Source of the DNA: Phycisphaerales bacterium | GTDB taxonomy: Bacteria > Planctomycetota > Phycisphaerae > UBA1845 > UTPLA1 | NCBI GenBank assembly: GCA_020639075.1 | Contig: JACKHI010000002.1 | Coordinates: forward strand, 62,001-126,000 | Reading direction: 5' to 3' | DNA length: 64,000 bases | In this document: positions 17,073 through 24,961 of the stretch, piece after piece | Numbering within the stretch: position 1 is the stretch's first letter | How the letters are laid out: each line of letters begins with the position of its first letter | Translations under genes and position numbers: made by a program | Notes under the pieces: generated by a model | Told to the model about the DNA's origin: nothing | The model's database searches: none | What the model saw: only the letters and a program-made list of their open reading frames with translations

Positions 17073-18737
17073 CTACCGGGGGATGTTCACCCCGCGCTCG
17101 TCCGCGATCCGTTTCGCCTTTTCATACCCCGCATCCACGTGCCGGAACACGCCCATCGCTGGGTCCGTCGTCAGCACGCGCTTCAGGCGCTCGGCCGCCG
17201 CGTCCGTGCCATCCGCGACGACGACCATGCCGGCGTGCAGGCTCATGCCGATGCCGACGCCGCCGCCGTGGTGGATGCTGACCCAGCTGGCGCCGCAAGC
17301 GACATTGGACATGGCGTTGAGCATCGGCCAGTCGGCGATGGCGTCGCTGCCGTCGAGCATGCCTTCGGTCTCGCGGTTCGGACTAGCGACGCTGCCGCAG
17401 TCGAGATGGTCGCGACCGATGACGATCGGTGCTTTGACTTTGCCCGTGCGCACGAGTTCGTTGAAGGCGAGACCCGCCTTTGCGCGCTCGCCGTAGCTCA
17501 GCCAGCAAATGCGGCAGGGCAGGCCCTGGAAGGCGACGCGCTCGCCGGCGAGCTTGATCCAGCGGGCGAGATGCTTGTTGTCGGGGAAGAGTTCGAGGAT
17601 GGTCCTGTCTGTCACCGCGATGTCAGCGGGATCGCCCGAGATCGCGCACCAGCGGAAAGGTCCCGATCCCTCGCAGAAGAGCGGCCGAATGTACTCCGGC
17701 ACGAAGCCCTTGATGTCGAACGCATTCTTGACGCCGGCCTTGACTGCCTCGGCGCGAATGTTGTTGCCGTAGTCAAACGTGATCGCACCGGCCTTCTGCA
17801 TGTCGAGCATCGCCTGAACGTGTCGGCCCATCGACTCGACGCTGAGCTTCACGTACTTGTCGGGATCGCTCTCGCGCAGTTCCAGCGCTTCTTCGTAGCT
17901 GATCTGGTGCGGCACATAGCCCTGCAGCGGATCGTGAGCGCTTGTCTGGTCGGTCAGCACATCCGGCGTGAAACCGCGCTTGTGCAATTCGGGCAGAACG
18001 GCGGCGGCGTTGCCGAGCAGGGCGACGCTGAGCGCGCGGCCTTCTCCGGCCGCTGTCTGGACGCGAATGAGCGCGCCGTCGAGATCATCCGTGGCCTCGT
18101 CGACGTACCTCGTCTGGAGTCGGCGATCGATTCGATGCTGGTCGACTTCGACGCAAAGGCAGGCAGCGCCGTTCATCGTCGCGGCGAGCGGCTGGGCGCC
18201 GCCCATACCGCCGAGACCTGCCGTGAGAACGATGCGACCTTTGAGGTCACCGCCGAAGTGTTGCCGGGCGGCGGCACCGAAGGTCTCGTAGGTACCCTGG
18301 AGAATGCCCTGCGTGCCGATGTAGATCCACGAGCCGGCCGTCATCTGGCCGTACATCGTCAGGCCCATGGCTTCGAGGCGTCGGAATTCGTCCCAGTTGG
18401 CCCAGTTGGGGACGAGCATGCTGTTGGAGATCAGGACGCGCGGCGCCATCTCGTGCGTGCGGATGACGCCGACGGCGCGACCGGACTGGACGAGAAGCGT
18501 CTCGTCATTTTCGAGGTTGCGCAGGGCGCGGACGATCTTGTCGAAGTCGGGCCAGGAGCGGGCGGCCTTGCCGGTGCCGCCGTAGACGATGAGCTCGTCG
18601 GGCTTCTCGGCGACGTCGGGATCAAGGTTATTGTGGAGCATGCGGAGGGCGGCTTCCTGGAGCCATCCCTTGCAGGTGAGTTGGGTGCCGCGTGGTGCGT
18701 GAATCGTGCGTGGTCCGGCTTGCGTGGCTGTCGTCAT
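17073..18737 (-). CDS. hutU: Urocanate hydratase
   Basis: 554 residues, the full family length. The enzyme hydrates urocanate to imidazolonepropionate, the second step of histidine degradation, using a tightly bound NAD. Signatures include VYGGTGKAARSW, the nucleotide-binding TAGLGGMGGAQP, FCEGSGPFRWCAISGDPADI and the LPCRICWLSYGER motif near residue 410 with its catalytic Cys. The ATG at 18,737 follows AAGGAG. No hutH, hutI or hutG lies in the window, so the rest of the pathway is elsewhere or absent. Confidence 0.95.
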   Translation of the reverse strand: MTTATQAGPRTIHAPRGTQLTCKGWLQEAALRMLHNNLDPDVAEKPDELIVYGGTGKAARSWPDFDKIVRALRNLENDETLLVQSGRAVGVIRTHEMAPRVLISNSMLVPNWANWDEFRRLEAMGLTMYGQMTAGSWIYIGTQGILQGTYETFGAAARQHFGGDLKGRIVLTAGLGGMGGAQPLAATMNGAACLCVEVDQHRIDRRLQTRYVDEATDDLDGALIRVQTAAGEGRALSVALLGNAAAVLPELHKRGFTPDVLTDQTSAHDPLQGYVPHQISYEEALELRESDPDKYVKLSVESMGRHVQAMLDMQKAGAITFDYGNNIRAEAVKAGVKNAFDIKGFVPEYIRPLFCEGSGPFRWCAISGDPADIAVTDRTILELFPDNKHLARWIKLAGERVAFQGLPCRICWLSYGERAKAGLAFNELVRTGKVKAPIVIGRDHLDCGSVASPNRETEGMLDGSDAIADWPMLNAMSNVACGASWVSIHHGGGVGIGMSLHAGMVVVADGTDAAAERLKRVLTTDPAMGVFRHVDAGYEKAKRIADERGVNIPR

Positions 18738-19142
18738 CTCGCGGATCTCCTTGTGACGGTTCCGTGCGGACTATGGTAACGGTTTGGGCGCCGCGCGTCC
18801 TGTAATCGGCCTTTCGTGCGCGCAGTGGGGCGAGAATTCGCGGGATTCACGGCTCATCGCCGATGGGTCGCGAGATTGGGCAGTTCCGGCGATCCGGTTC
18901 GTTGAATCAGCGTCTGGGTCCAGATAAGATGGATGAATCGATCCGATTTTCCGGCGTGGACGTGATTCCGCCGGCACCGAGGGAAGGTACTCACGCCGGC
19001 GATCATGCCAGGATACTGGGGGAGTTCGCGGGTCAACATTCAACATCCTGTCGCATCGTCGCGTCGATTGCTATCCGGCATTCGGCGCGGGGCGGCACCA
19101 TTTCGCGTGACCGGCAATGTGCGGGCGCGAGAGAGAGTTCTC
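18738..19142. other. Divergent intergenic region hutU / cytochrome
   Basis: 405 bp between the divergent hutU and multihaem cytochrome genes. The cytochrome frame is open from 19,005 but coding begins at 19,143. No clear promoter pair or RNA element was identified. Confidence 0.4.
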
Positions 19143-21209
19143 ATGCGAAAATTCGCGATGTGTTCGACGTTGATTGCTTCGCTCGCCGCGTGGCAATCCG
19201 CCATGGCGGTCAATCCGCTGCCTACGACGATCGACAACTTCTACATGCACGGGACGCAGCCGAATTCGCTTGCGCCGGGCGCCGTGATTATCCCGGCGGG
19301 AGACCAGTGCACGTTCTGTCACTCCAACGGCGGCGACGAGCCGGATCCGACGGTGCACATCGGCCGGGAGTGGCGCGGCTCGATGATGGCGCAGGCGGCG
19401 CGGGATCCGATTTTCTATGCATGCATGGATATTGCCGAGGCGGACGCGCCGGGCGTCGGCGATGCGTGCATCCGCTGTCATGCGCCGAAGGGCTGGCTCG
19501 AAGGTCGATCGACGCCGACGAACGGCTCGGCGCTGACGCGCGAGGATCGTGACGGGATCACATGCCATTTTTGTCATCGAATGGTCGATCCGTTTGATCT
19601 CGACAACGATGCACCGGCGGTGGACTACTTTGTGCTGCAGGGTCTCGACGACGATCTACCGATGATGTCATTCGATCGAGGCGATCCGCCGGCGATCGGA
19701 TTCAACGGAAACGGCAACTACGTGATCGATCCGTATGATCGACGTCGCGGTCCGTTTCCGGTGGTTCGCTATGGGCTGCCGTCACCGTCCAATGCGGTGA
19801 ACTGCGATTTGTATCATCCGGGTTTCACGTTCGGCAACTGCGAGAATGATCTGGGTGAGGACGAGTGTCTCTCGCAGGAGTCGCCGCTGCATCGTCGCGC
19901 GGACATGTGCGGTACGTGTCACGACGTGAGTTTTCCGCATGTGAACTACGACGCGCAGGGGAATCCGTCGTTCAACGGGACCGGCAATGCACATCCGACG
20001 GGCAACAAGTACGACATGGCGGCAGAGCAGCGGACGTTCAGCGAATGGCTGAAGAGCGATTTCGCGCAGGGGCAGGGCGTCGACATGGGCGGCCGATTCG
20101 GTTCGCCGGGGCAGACGTTCGTGTCGGATTGCCAGGACTGTCATATGCCCAAGCACGCGTTTGCGAAGGGGTGCGAGTTTGTCTCTGGTGGACGCGACGA
20201 CATTCCGAAGCATACGTTCCGCGGATCGAATTCGTGGGTGCTGGATGCAGTCGCGATGCACTACGGTCCGGATGGTCCGCTGCCCGGATTTCCAGCGGAT
20301 CCCCAAGGGCCCGAACTGGACGACGATGAAGTCACGCAGTTGCAGATGGGGACGCTGGGCAACATGGACTTCATCAAGAAGGCGGCGGACCTGACGGCGG
20401 AACTGGATGACACGATGACGCCGGGCGTGCCGCAGTTGAAGGTGCGCGTGACGAATCAGGCGGCACACAAGTTGCCGACGGGGTATATCGACGGGCGGCG
20501 CATGTGGCTGACGATCGAGTACTTCGATTGCGACGGCATGCCGCTGCAGGTGCTCGGCGGATACGACTATTCGACAGCGACGCTGGATGAAGGATCGACG
20601 AAAGTCTATCGGGCGGCGGTCGGGCCCGATCCCGCGTTGGCGACGGTCGTGGACCTGCCGGAAGCGCCGAGTTTTCATGCGGCGTTCGCGACGAAGAAGT
20701 ACTTCGACAATCGCATTCCGCCGCGCGGTTTTACGAATGCGGAATTCGAGGCGATTCAGTCGCCGGTCGTCGGCTATTCCTATGCCGACGGTCAGCATTG
20801 GGACGACACGTACTTTGGCATTCCCGACGGCGCTGCAACTGCGAGAATCACGTTGTTCCATCAGACAACGACGCGGGAGTACATCGAGTTTCTTCGGGAC
20901 AACAATCCGTTCAGCGCAACGGATCCGCAAAATCGGGGCGCGTTCGCGTACGCTATGTGGGAGGCCGCGGGGAAGAGCGAGCCGGTCGAGATGGCGGTTG
21001 TCGGCGACTCGATTCCGTTCATGGTGATTCCGAAGGGCGATCCGAATTGCGACGGATCGCGTTCGTCGGCCGACATCGAAATGTTCATCAGCGTCCTCCT
21101 CGGCGATTCGGCCGATCCGTTCACGATCAGTGCGGTCGATATGGACGGCGTCGGCGGGGTCAACGGCGACGACATTCAGCCGTTTGTCGATCAGTTGCTG
21201 CTTCAGTAG
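19143..21209 (+). CDS. Secreted multihaem cytochrome c with dockerin-like C-terminus
   Basis: 688 residues from ATG 19,143. A signal peptide (CSTLIASLAAWQSAMA) precedes five CXXCH haem c sites: CTFCH, CIRCH, CHFCH, CGTCH and CQDCH. The region resembles cytochrome c-554-like / multihaem domains and lacks an obvious catalytic signature. The last ~60 residues read GDPNCDGSRSSADIEMFI...DMDGVGGVNGDDIQPFVDQLL: two Asp/Asn-rich calcium loops with helices in dockerin type I arrangement, common in planctomycete exported proteins. Likely an extracellular or periplasmic electron carrier. No maturation genes are adjacent. Confidence 0.85.
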   Translation: MRKFAMCSTLIASLAAWQSAMAVNPLPTTIDNFYMHGTQPNSLAPGAVIIPAGDQCTFCHSNGGDEPDPTVHIGREWRGSMMAQAARDPIFYACMDIAEADAPGVGDACIRCHAPKGWLEGRSTPTNGSALTREDRDGITCHFCHRMVDPFDLDNDAPAVDYFVLQGLDDDLPMMSFDRGDPPAIGFNGNGNYVIDPYDRRRGPFPVVRYGLPSPSNAVNCDLYHPGFTFGNCENDLGEDECLSQESPLHRRADMCGTCHDVSFPHVNYDAQGNPSFNGTGNAHPTGNKYDMAAEQRTFSEWLKSDFAQGQGVDMGGRFGSPGQTFVSDCQDCHMPKHAFAKGCEFVSGGRDDIPKHTFRGSNSWVLDAVAMHYGPDGPLPGFPADPQGPELDDDEVTQLQMGTLGNMDFIKKAADLTAELDDTMTPGVPQLKVRVTNQAAHKLPTGYIDGRRMWLTIEYFDCDGMPLQVLGGYDYSTATLDEGSTKVYRAAVGPDPALATVVDLPEAPSFHAAFATKKYFDNRIPPRGFTNAEFEAIQSPVVGYSYADGQHWDDTYFGIPDGAATARITLFHQTTTREYIEFLRDNNPFSATDPQNRGAFAYAMWEAAGKSEPVEMAVVGDSIPFMVIPKGDPNCDGSRSSADIEMFISVLLGDSADPFTISAVDMDGVGGVNGDDIQPFVDQLLLQ

Positions 21210-21343
21210 ATTGGCTCGAGCGAGTGGCTATTGACCGGCGGGATCGCCTCGCATACCCGCGACCTCCTGCGGCGTTTGCGATGACGATGGGCCGGAATTA
21301 ACATGCCGACGAACAGAAGCACCCAATTGAGACGAATCAGATT

Positions 21344-21805
21344 ATGAATCTCGCTGACGTATTGCCCCGTGAACTTGTGTGCGTGCCGCTGGCGGCAACG
21401 AACAAGTATGATGCCATTACGGAACTTGTGGACCTGATGGCCGCCAAGGGACGTGCCGATCGCCGTGACGAACTCCTCGGGGCCGTCATGGAGCGTGAAG
21501 CTCAGCGAACGACTGGTATCGGCCGCGGATTCGCAGTGCCACACGCCAAGACGGATGCGGTTCGATCGATGGTGATCGCGTTGGGCAAGACGAGCGTACC
21601 GATCGATTTCGAGTCGATCGACGGCAAACCGGTGCTGCTGATTGCGCTTTTGGCCAGTCCTTCCAACTCGACGCAGGAGCACATGCAGGCGCTGACGACG
21701 CTCAGCCGTCTGATCATGAATGAGAAGGCCTATCAAGGGCTGGTTGACGCTCCGGACGCTGAGTCGCTCTATCACATCGCAGTGGAGTCGTCGAAGGGCA
21801 GGTAG
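21344..21805 (+). CDS. PTS EIIA type-2 / PtsN-like protein
   Basis: 153 residues, a single fructose/mannitol-type EIIA domain. The phosphorylatable His lies in the GRGFAVPHAKTDAV motif (about residue 67), followed by IDFESIDGKPVLLIALLASPSNSTQEHMQALTTLSRLI. A stand-alone domain with no transporter beside it points to a regulatory (nitrogen-type PTS, PtsN-like) role in which the phosphorylation state modulates partners. It follows the cytochrome by 134 bp with no clear ribosome site. Confidence 0.88.
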   Translation: MNLADVLPRELVCVPLAATNKYDAITELVDLMAAKGRADRRDELLGAVMEREAQRTTGIGRGFAVPHAKTDAVRSMVIALGKTSVPIDFESIDGKPVLLIALLASPSNSTQEHMQALTTLSRLIMNEKAYQGLVDAPDAESLYHIAVESSKGR

Positions 21806-22196
21806 CCCGTTGCTCGACGGCGTTTTCCAGTAAGTCAGAGTTTGGATCGGTGCGGCGGGTCGTTTTCGATCAGATCCTGCCTAACGCTCGTTAGGTTGGC
21901 TGCCGTGTCACATTGTTGTCGGGATTTTCCGCCTTGGTTCGGATTGGTTGTGTGACCGACGGGGATGTCGGCGGAATTCGCGGGAATCGAAATGAATTGG
22001 TGCAATGGGTTGAGATGGCTGGCGAATACGAATACCGTTCCGGGCTTGTGGGCGAGGGAATGCCCGCATCGGACGCGGCGCGGCTGCTTGTGCGCAGGAT
22101 GGTCGCGGATGATCTACAGGTGACTCGATGGGTGTTGACGGTGCGTGTGGCGCCGACTGAAGCATCGAGCAATCGTGTGTTGAAAGGATCGAATTC
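21806..22196. other. Intergenic region with a weak candidate ORF
   Basis: 391 bp. A plus-strand frame at 21,913-22,200 (95 codons, GC-rich third positions, ending on the start codon of the next gene) could encode a small protein (MAGEYEYRSGLVGEGMPASD...) but has no ribosome site or recognisable family. I treat it as unproven. The upstream promoter of the Cys-rich precursor should lie here. Confidence 0.3.
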
Positions 22197-22463
22197 GTGA
22201 ATATGAAGAAGCTTGCTTTCGGTGGATTGAAGGCCGTCGCGGTGGGGGCGTTGGTGTCGGGCGCGACGCTTACGATGGGAAGCGTCGTGGGCTGCTCGGA
22301 CAACGGCGGCGGCGTGAAGCAGAGCGATAAGAAGTGCGGGGGCGACAAGAAGTGCAGCGGCAATGCGACGTGCCCGGCGGGTCACAAGTGCTCGGCCGAC
22401 AAGAAGTGCGGCGGCGACAAAAAGTGCGGCGGCGACAAGAAGTGCAGCGGTTCGCAAAAGTAG
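22197..22463 (+). CDS. Cys-repeat lipoprotein, probable MNIO RiPP precursor
   Basis: 88 residues from GTG 22,197, with AAAGGA eight bases upstream (ATG 22,203 is the alternative). Residues 5-32 form a signal peptide ending in a lipobox-like VVGC with Cys33, so the product may be a lipoprotein. After it come seven cysteines at 47, 53, 59, 65, 71, 77 and 83: an exact six-residue period, mostly as DKKCGG or DKKCSG. Precursors modified by DUF692 enzymes often have Cys-rich cores (EGKCG repeats; bufferins), and here a DUF692 enzyme and its DUF2063-type partner lie just downstream. Inferred role: copper or other metal buffering after Cys modification. A hairpin terminator follows the stop. Confidence 0.78.
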   Translation: MNMKKLAFGGLKAVAVGALVSGATLTMGSVVGCSDNGGGVKQSDKKCGGDKKCSGNATCPAGHKCSADKKCGGDKKCGGDKKCSGSQK

Positions 22464-22495
22464 CGAGCGGTCTGCAATTGAGCAGGTATTTCGGG

Positions 22496-22532
22496 AAGGC
22501 CGTCGTTCAATCGTGAGCGATGGCCTTTTCAT
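22496..22532 (+). terminator. Rho-independent-type terminator after the Cys-repeat precursor
   Basis: AAGGCCGTCG pairs with CGATGGCCTT (one G-U pair) around a 12-nt loop and is followed by TTTTCATTT. Read-through would be needed to reach the MNIO gene from the precursor promoter, which fits a precursor made in excess over its enzymes. Confidence 0.7.
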
Positions 22533-22597
22533 TTGATTCATCAGGGAATATTTGGATGACTCGGTGTACAGGTACAAGAGCGACAAGTGAATGTTCT

Positions 22598-22868
22598 CGG
22601 GATCCCGCAGGGATCACATGAGAATGGGCCCCGATTGCAGCGCGGGGTTGTCGGTTGTTATTCAGGCCCCGTTCCAACGGGTCGGGATGAGTTTGATGCG
22701 TACAGTCGCGCCGTACCTACGGCACGGCAATGGTGACAACCAACCAGCAAACCCAGCCTTGAAAGGCTGGGCTATTCTCTGGGCGTCCCTATCGGGACGC
22801 GGTACTGTTGCTACCGCAGAAACGAACAGAGTTTCACGAATATTCGCTAAGAACATTTCACTTGACGG
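22598..22868. repeat. Dispersed composite repeat B, copy 1
   Basis: A ~270-bp block made of several short palindromes: GATCCCGCAGGGATC, GGCACGGC(A), CCCAGCC-TTGAAA-GGCTGGG-CTATT and GTCCC-TATC-GGGAC, ending in AGAGTTTCACGA-ATATTCGC. Three further copies occur at 36,918, 41,225 and 48,785. It fills most of the gap between the Cys-repeat gene and the MNIO gene. Short frames inside (for example reading KGWAILWASLSGRGT) are repeat translations, not genes. Confidence 0.85.
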
Positions 22869-22886
22869 CGGGAAGGACGGGCGACG

Positions 22887-23732
22887 ATGCGCAACTTTGA
22901 TTTGCCGGCGCTGGGCGCGGGCATCGGTCTTCGCAGCGAGCACTACGATGAAATCCGCGAGACGCGCCCCGATGTGGGTTGGTTCGAGGTCATTCCCGAG
23001 AATTTTCTGGGTCGGGGCGGATACGTTGCGAAGGCTCTGAAGGAGATCGCGGCGGAATACAAATGCGTCGCGCATGGCGTCGGGTTGTCGATCGGCAGCA
23101 CGGATCCGCTCGATATGGCGCATCTGAAGGCGCTGCGGGGCCTGCTCGATCTGATCGACAGCCCGTGGTACAGCGATCATCTCTGCTTCACGATGGTCGA
23201 TCACGTCAACCTCAATGATCTGATCCCATTGCCGTTCACGGAGGAGGCGATTCGTCATGTGGCGGAGCGGGCGCGCGTCGTGCAGGATATTCTGGAGCGG
23301 CCATTGCTGCTGGAGAATGTGACGTACTACGCGGCGCCGTCCCGATCGCAGATGGGCGAGGCGGAGTTCATCACGCGATTACTCGAGGCCGGAAACTGCG
23401 GGCTGCTGCTGGACGTGACGAACGTGTGTCTGAACGCAAAGAACCAGGAATACGATCCGATCGAGTTTATTGAGTCGATTCCGTTGGATCGCGTGGGGCA
23501 GTTGCATCTGGCCGGGTATGAAGATCATGCGCACGTAACGCTGGATACGCATTCGCAGCCGGTCTCCGAGGATACGTGGGCGCTCTATCGCGCCGTGATC
23601 GAACGGATCGGCAGGACCTCGGCCCTGGTGGAGTGGGACGTGGAAGTACCGTCGCTGGAACGGCTGCTGGACGAGCAGCGGGCGGCGCAGCGGCTGATGG
23701 ACGACGTGTGCATCGGCGCGAAGGCGAGTTGA
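22887..23732 (+). CDS. MNIO (DUF692) multinuclear non-haem iron oxidase
   Basis: 281 residues, the normal size for DUF692 enzymes (MbnB, TglH, BufB/HvfB type), which use two or three iron atoms in a TIM barrel to oxidise cysteines of a precursor peptide. Candidate metal ligands are in order: LRSEHYDEI, FEVIPENF, HGVGLSIG, SDHLCF, LLENVTYY, LLLDVTNV, LHLAGYEDH, DTHSQPV and VEWDVEVPS. The start ATG 22,887 follows GGGAAGGACG. It is six bases upstream of the partner gene and downstream of the Cys-repeat lipoprotein, giving an A-B-C order like bufferin/hvf operons. Confidence 0.92.
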   Translation: MRNFDLPALGAGIGLRSEHYDEIRETRPDVGWFEVIPENFLGRGGYVAKALKEIAAEYKCVAHGVGLSIGSTDPLDMAHLKALRGLLDLIDSPWYSDHLCFTMVDHVNLNDLIPLPFTEEAIRHVAERARVVQDILERPLLLENVTYYAAPSRSQMGEAEFITRLLEAGNCGLLLDVTNVCLNAKNQEYDPIEFIESIPLDRVGQLHLAGYEDHAHVTLDTHSQPVSEDTWALYRAVIERIGRTSALVEWDVEVPSLERLLDEQRAAQRLMDDVCIGAKAS

Positions 23733-23738
23733 TTCGTT

Positions 23739-24641
23739 ATGGCGTTGAATGACATTCTGTCTGCGATGCGTGTGTTGATTCTCGACGCCGATGACGGACC
23801 AGTGGAGGCGGGGGCGCGGCGGGAGTGGATCGGTCGGAAGTTCCCGGGGTTGACTTCGGATGAGGCGGACGATCTTGCGAATGTGCCAGCGGAACGATTC
23901 GGCGTCTATACCGAGACGATTTTCGCGGGCGAGCGATCGATGCTGCGCTGGGCGTTTCCGATGTCGATGGCGGTAATCGGTCGCATGCTGCATGAGCGTG
24001 ATCCGTCGCAATCCGCGGGGCATCACGAATATGACTTCGTGCGTGCGATGCATCGACACGGTCCATGGCGTTCGCATTCGGTTCGCGATCTGGCGAGGTG
24101 CTTTCAATCGTATGTCGTGGACGGTCGACAGGACTTGGTCGAAGCGTGGCCGGGCCTCGCAGACCTGGCGGCGTTCGAACTGGCGGAGGTTGGCGTGTTC
24201 TACGCGACCGACGAGCCGGTCGTCGGGCTTCGGCTGCAGGATTGGGCGAGCATCAGCGTTGAGGCGTTATTGATGATGCCGATTGTCGTACCCGCCTATG
24301 TCGTGATGATGTCGTGTCGCTTCGATGTGTTGGCGTTTCGCGAGGCGTGGCAGGACGACGGGATGCTGCCGGCAAGTTGGCCTGCGGATGCGCGAACATT
24401 CGTGGCGTGCGGGCGCGAGCCAGAGTCGTTGCGTTGTCGATGGGCAGGAATGGATGCCGCATCGTTCACGGCGCTGTCGGCGATGCCGCGCGGCGATGTG
24501 ATGGCGATCAACGATCTGGCGCAGGCTTGGCTGGGGGCGCAATCGGAGGGGGCGTTTGCGGATGAGTCGGCGGCGTTCGGGGCCTTCTGTGAGCGGCTGG
24601 CGGAATGGGCGCGGTGCGGGGTTTTGATGGGGCCGGCTTGA
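23739..24641 (+). CDS. DUF2063-like MNIO partner protein
   Basis: 300 residues, starting six bases after the MNIO stop, so the two are surely cotranscribed. The order of segments matches DUF2063 (BufC/HvfC N-terminal) proteins: RFGVYTETIFAGERSMLRWAFP near residue 51 (compare RFxVYRNNV...AFPV in the family), a WPGLADLAAFELAEV helix near 135, and a C-terminal PEQ/RRE-like domain with LRCRWAGMDAASFTALSAMPRGDVMAINDLAQAW. The family's known role is to bind the precursor leader and deliver it to the oxidase. The sequence is divergent, so the assignment rests partly on context. Confidence 0.75.
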   Translation: MALNDILSAMRVLILDADDGPVEAGARREWIGRKFPGLTSDEADDLANVPAERFGVYTETIFAGERSMLRWAFPMSMAVIGRMLHERDPSQSAGHHEYDFVRAMHRHGPWRSHSVRDLARCFQSYVVDGRQDLVEAWPGLADLAAFELAEVGVFYATDEPVVGLRLQDWASISVEALLMMPIVVPAYVVMMSCRFDVLAFREAWQDDGMLPASWPADARTFVACGREPESLRCRWAGMDAASFTALSAMPRGDVMAINDLAQAWLGAQSEGAFADESAAFGAFCERLAEWARCGVLMGPA

Positions 24642-24683
24642 CATGTGGAGTGCGGAATTCGGGCGATGAGGATTGACCTATGA

Positions 24684-24838
24684 GATTTGAGATTTCAGAT
24701 TTGAGATTTCAGATTTGAGATTTCAGATTTGAGATTTCAGATTTGAAATTTCAGACTTGAGATTTGAGATTTCAGATTTGATATTTCAGACTTGAGATTT
24801 GATATTTCAAATTTGAGATTTCAGAATTGATATTTCAC
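24684..24838. repeat. AT-rich tandem repeat (14-bp unit of two 7-mers)
   Basis: About 11 copies of GATTTGAGATTTCA, itself GATTTGA plus GATTTCA, with point variants (GATATTT, GAAATTT, GACTTGA). Degenerate units continue to about 24,878. It sits in the 320-bp gap between the MNIO operon and recJ; the base composition is far below the surrounding GC. No coding sense. Confidence 0.9.
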
Positions 24839-24961
24839 ATGGTGGATTGCAGTTTGAGATCAGCGATTTGATATTTCATCGCGTCGGCACGATCCACTCG
24901 ACGGATTTCTGTTATTCTCTCACGCAAGACCGACATCGAACGGCATCACATGGAGGGACTC

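Noticed and set aside
16962..18779. 605-codon plus-strand frame opposite hutU
   Set aside because: Lies antisense to an excellent urocanate hydratase; the frame is open because of GC-rich codon bias, and the product has no recognisable domain.
22591..23040. Frames reading KGWAILWASLSGRGT in this and the other family B repeats
   Set aside because: The same peptide appears wherever repeat B occurs; it is translation of palindromes, not a gene family.
24684..24838. Possible CRISPR array
   Set aside because: Units are adjacent 14-bp repeats with no unique spacers and no cas genes nearby.
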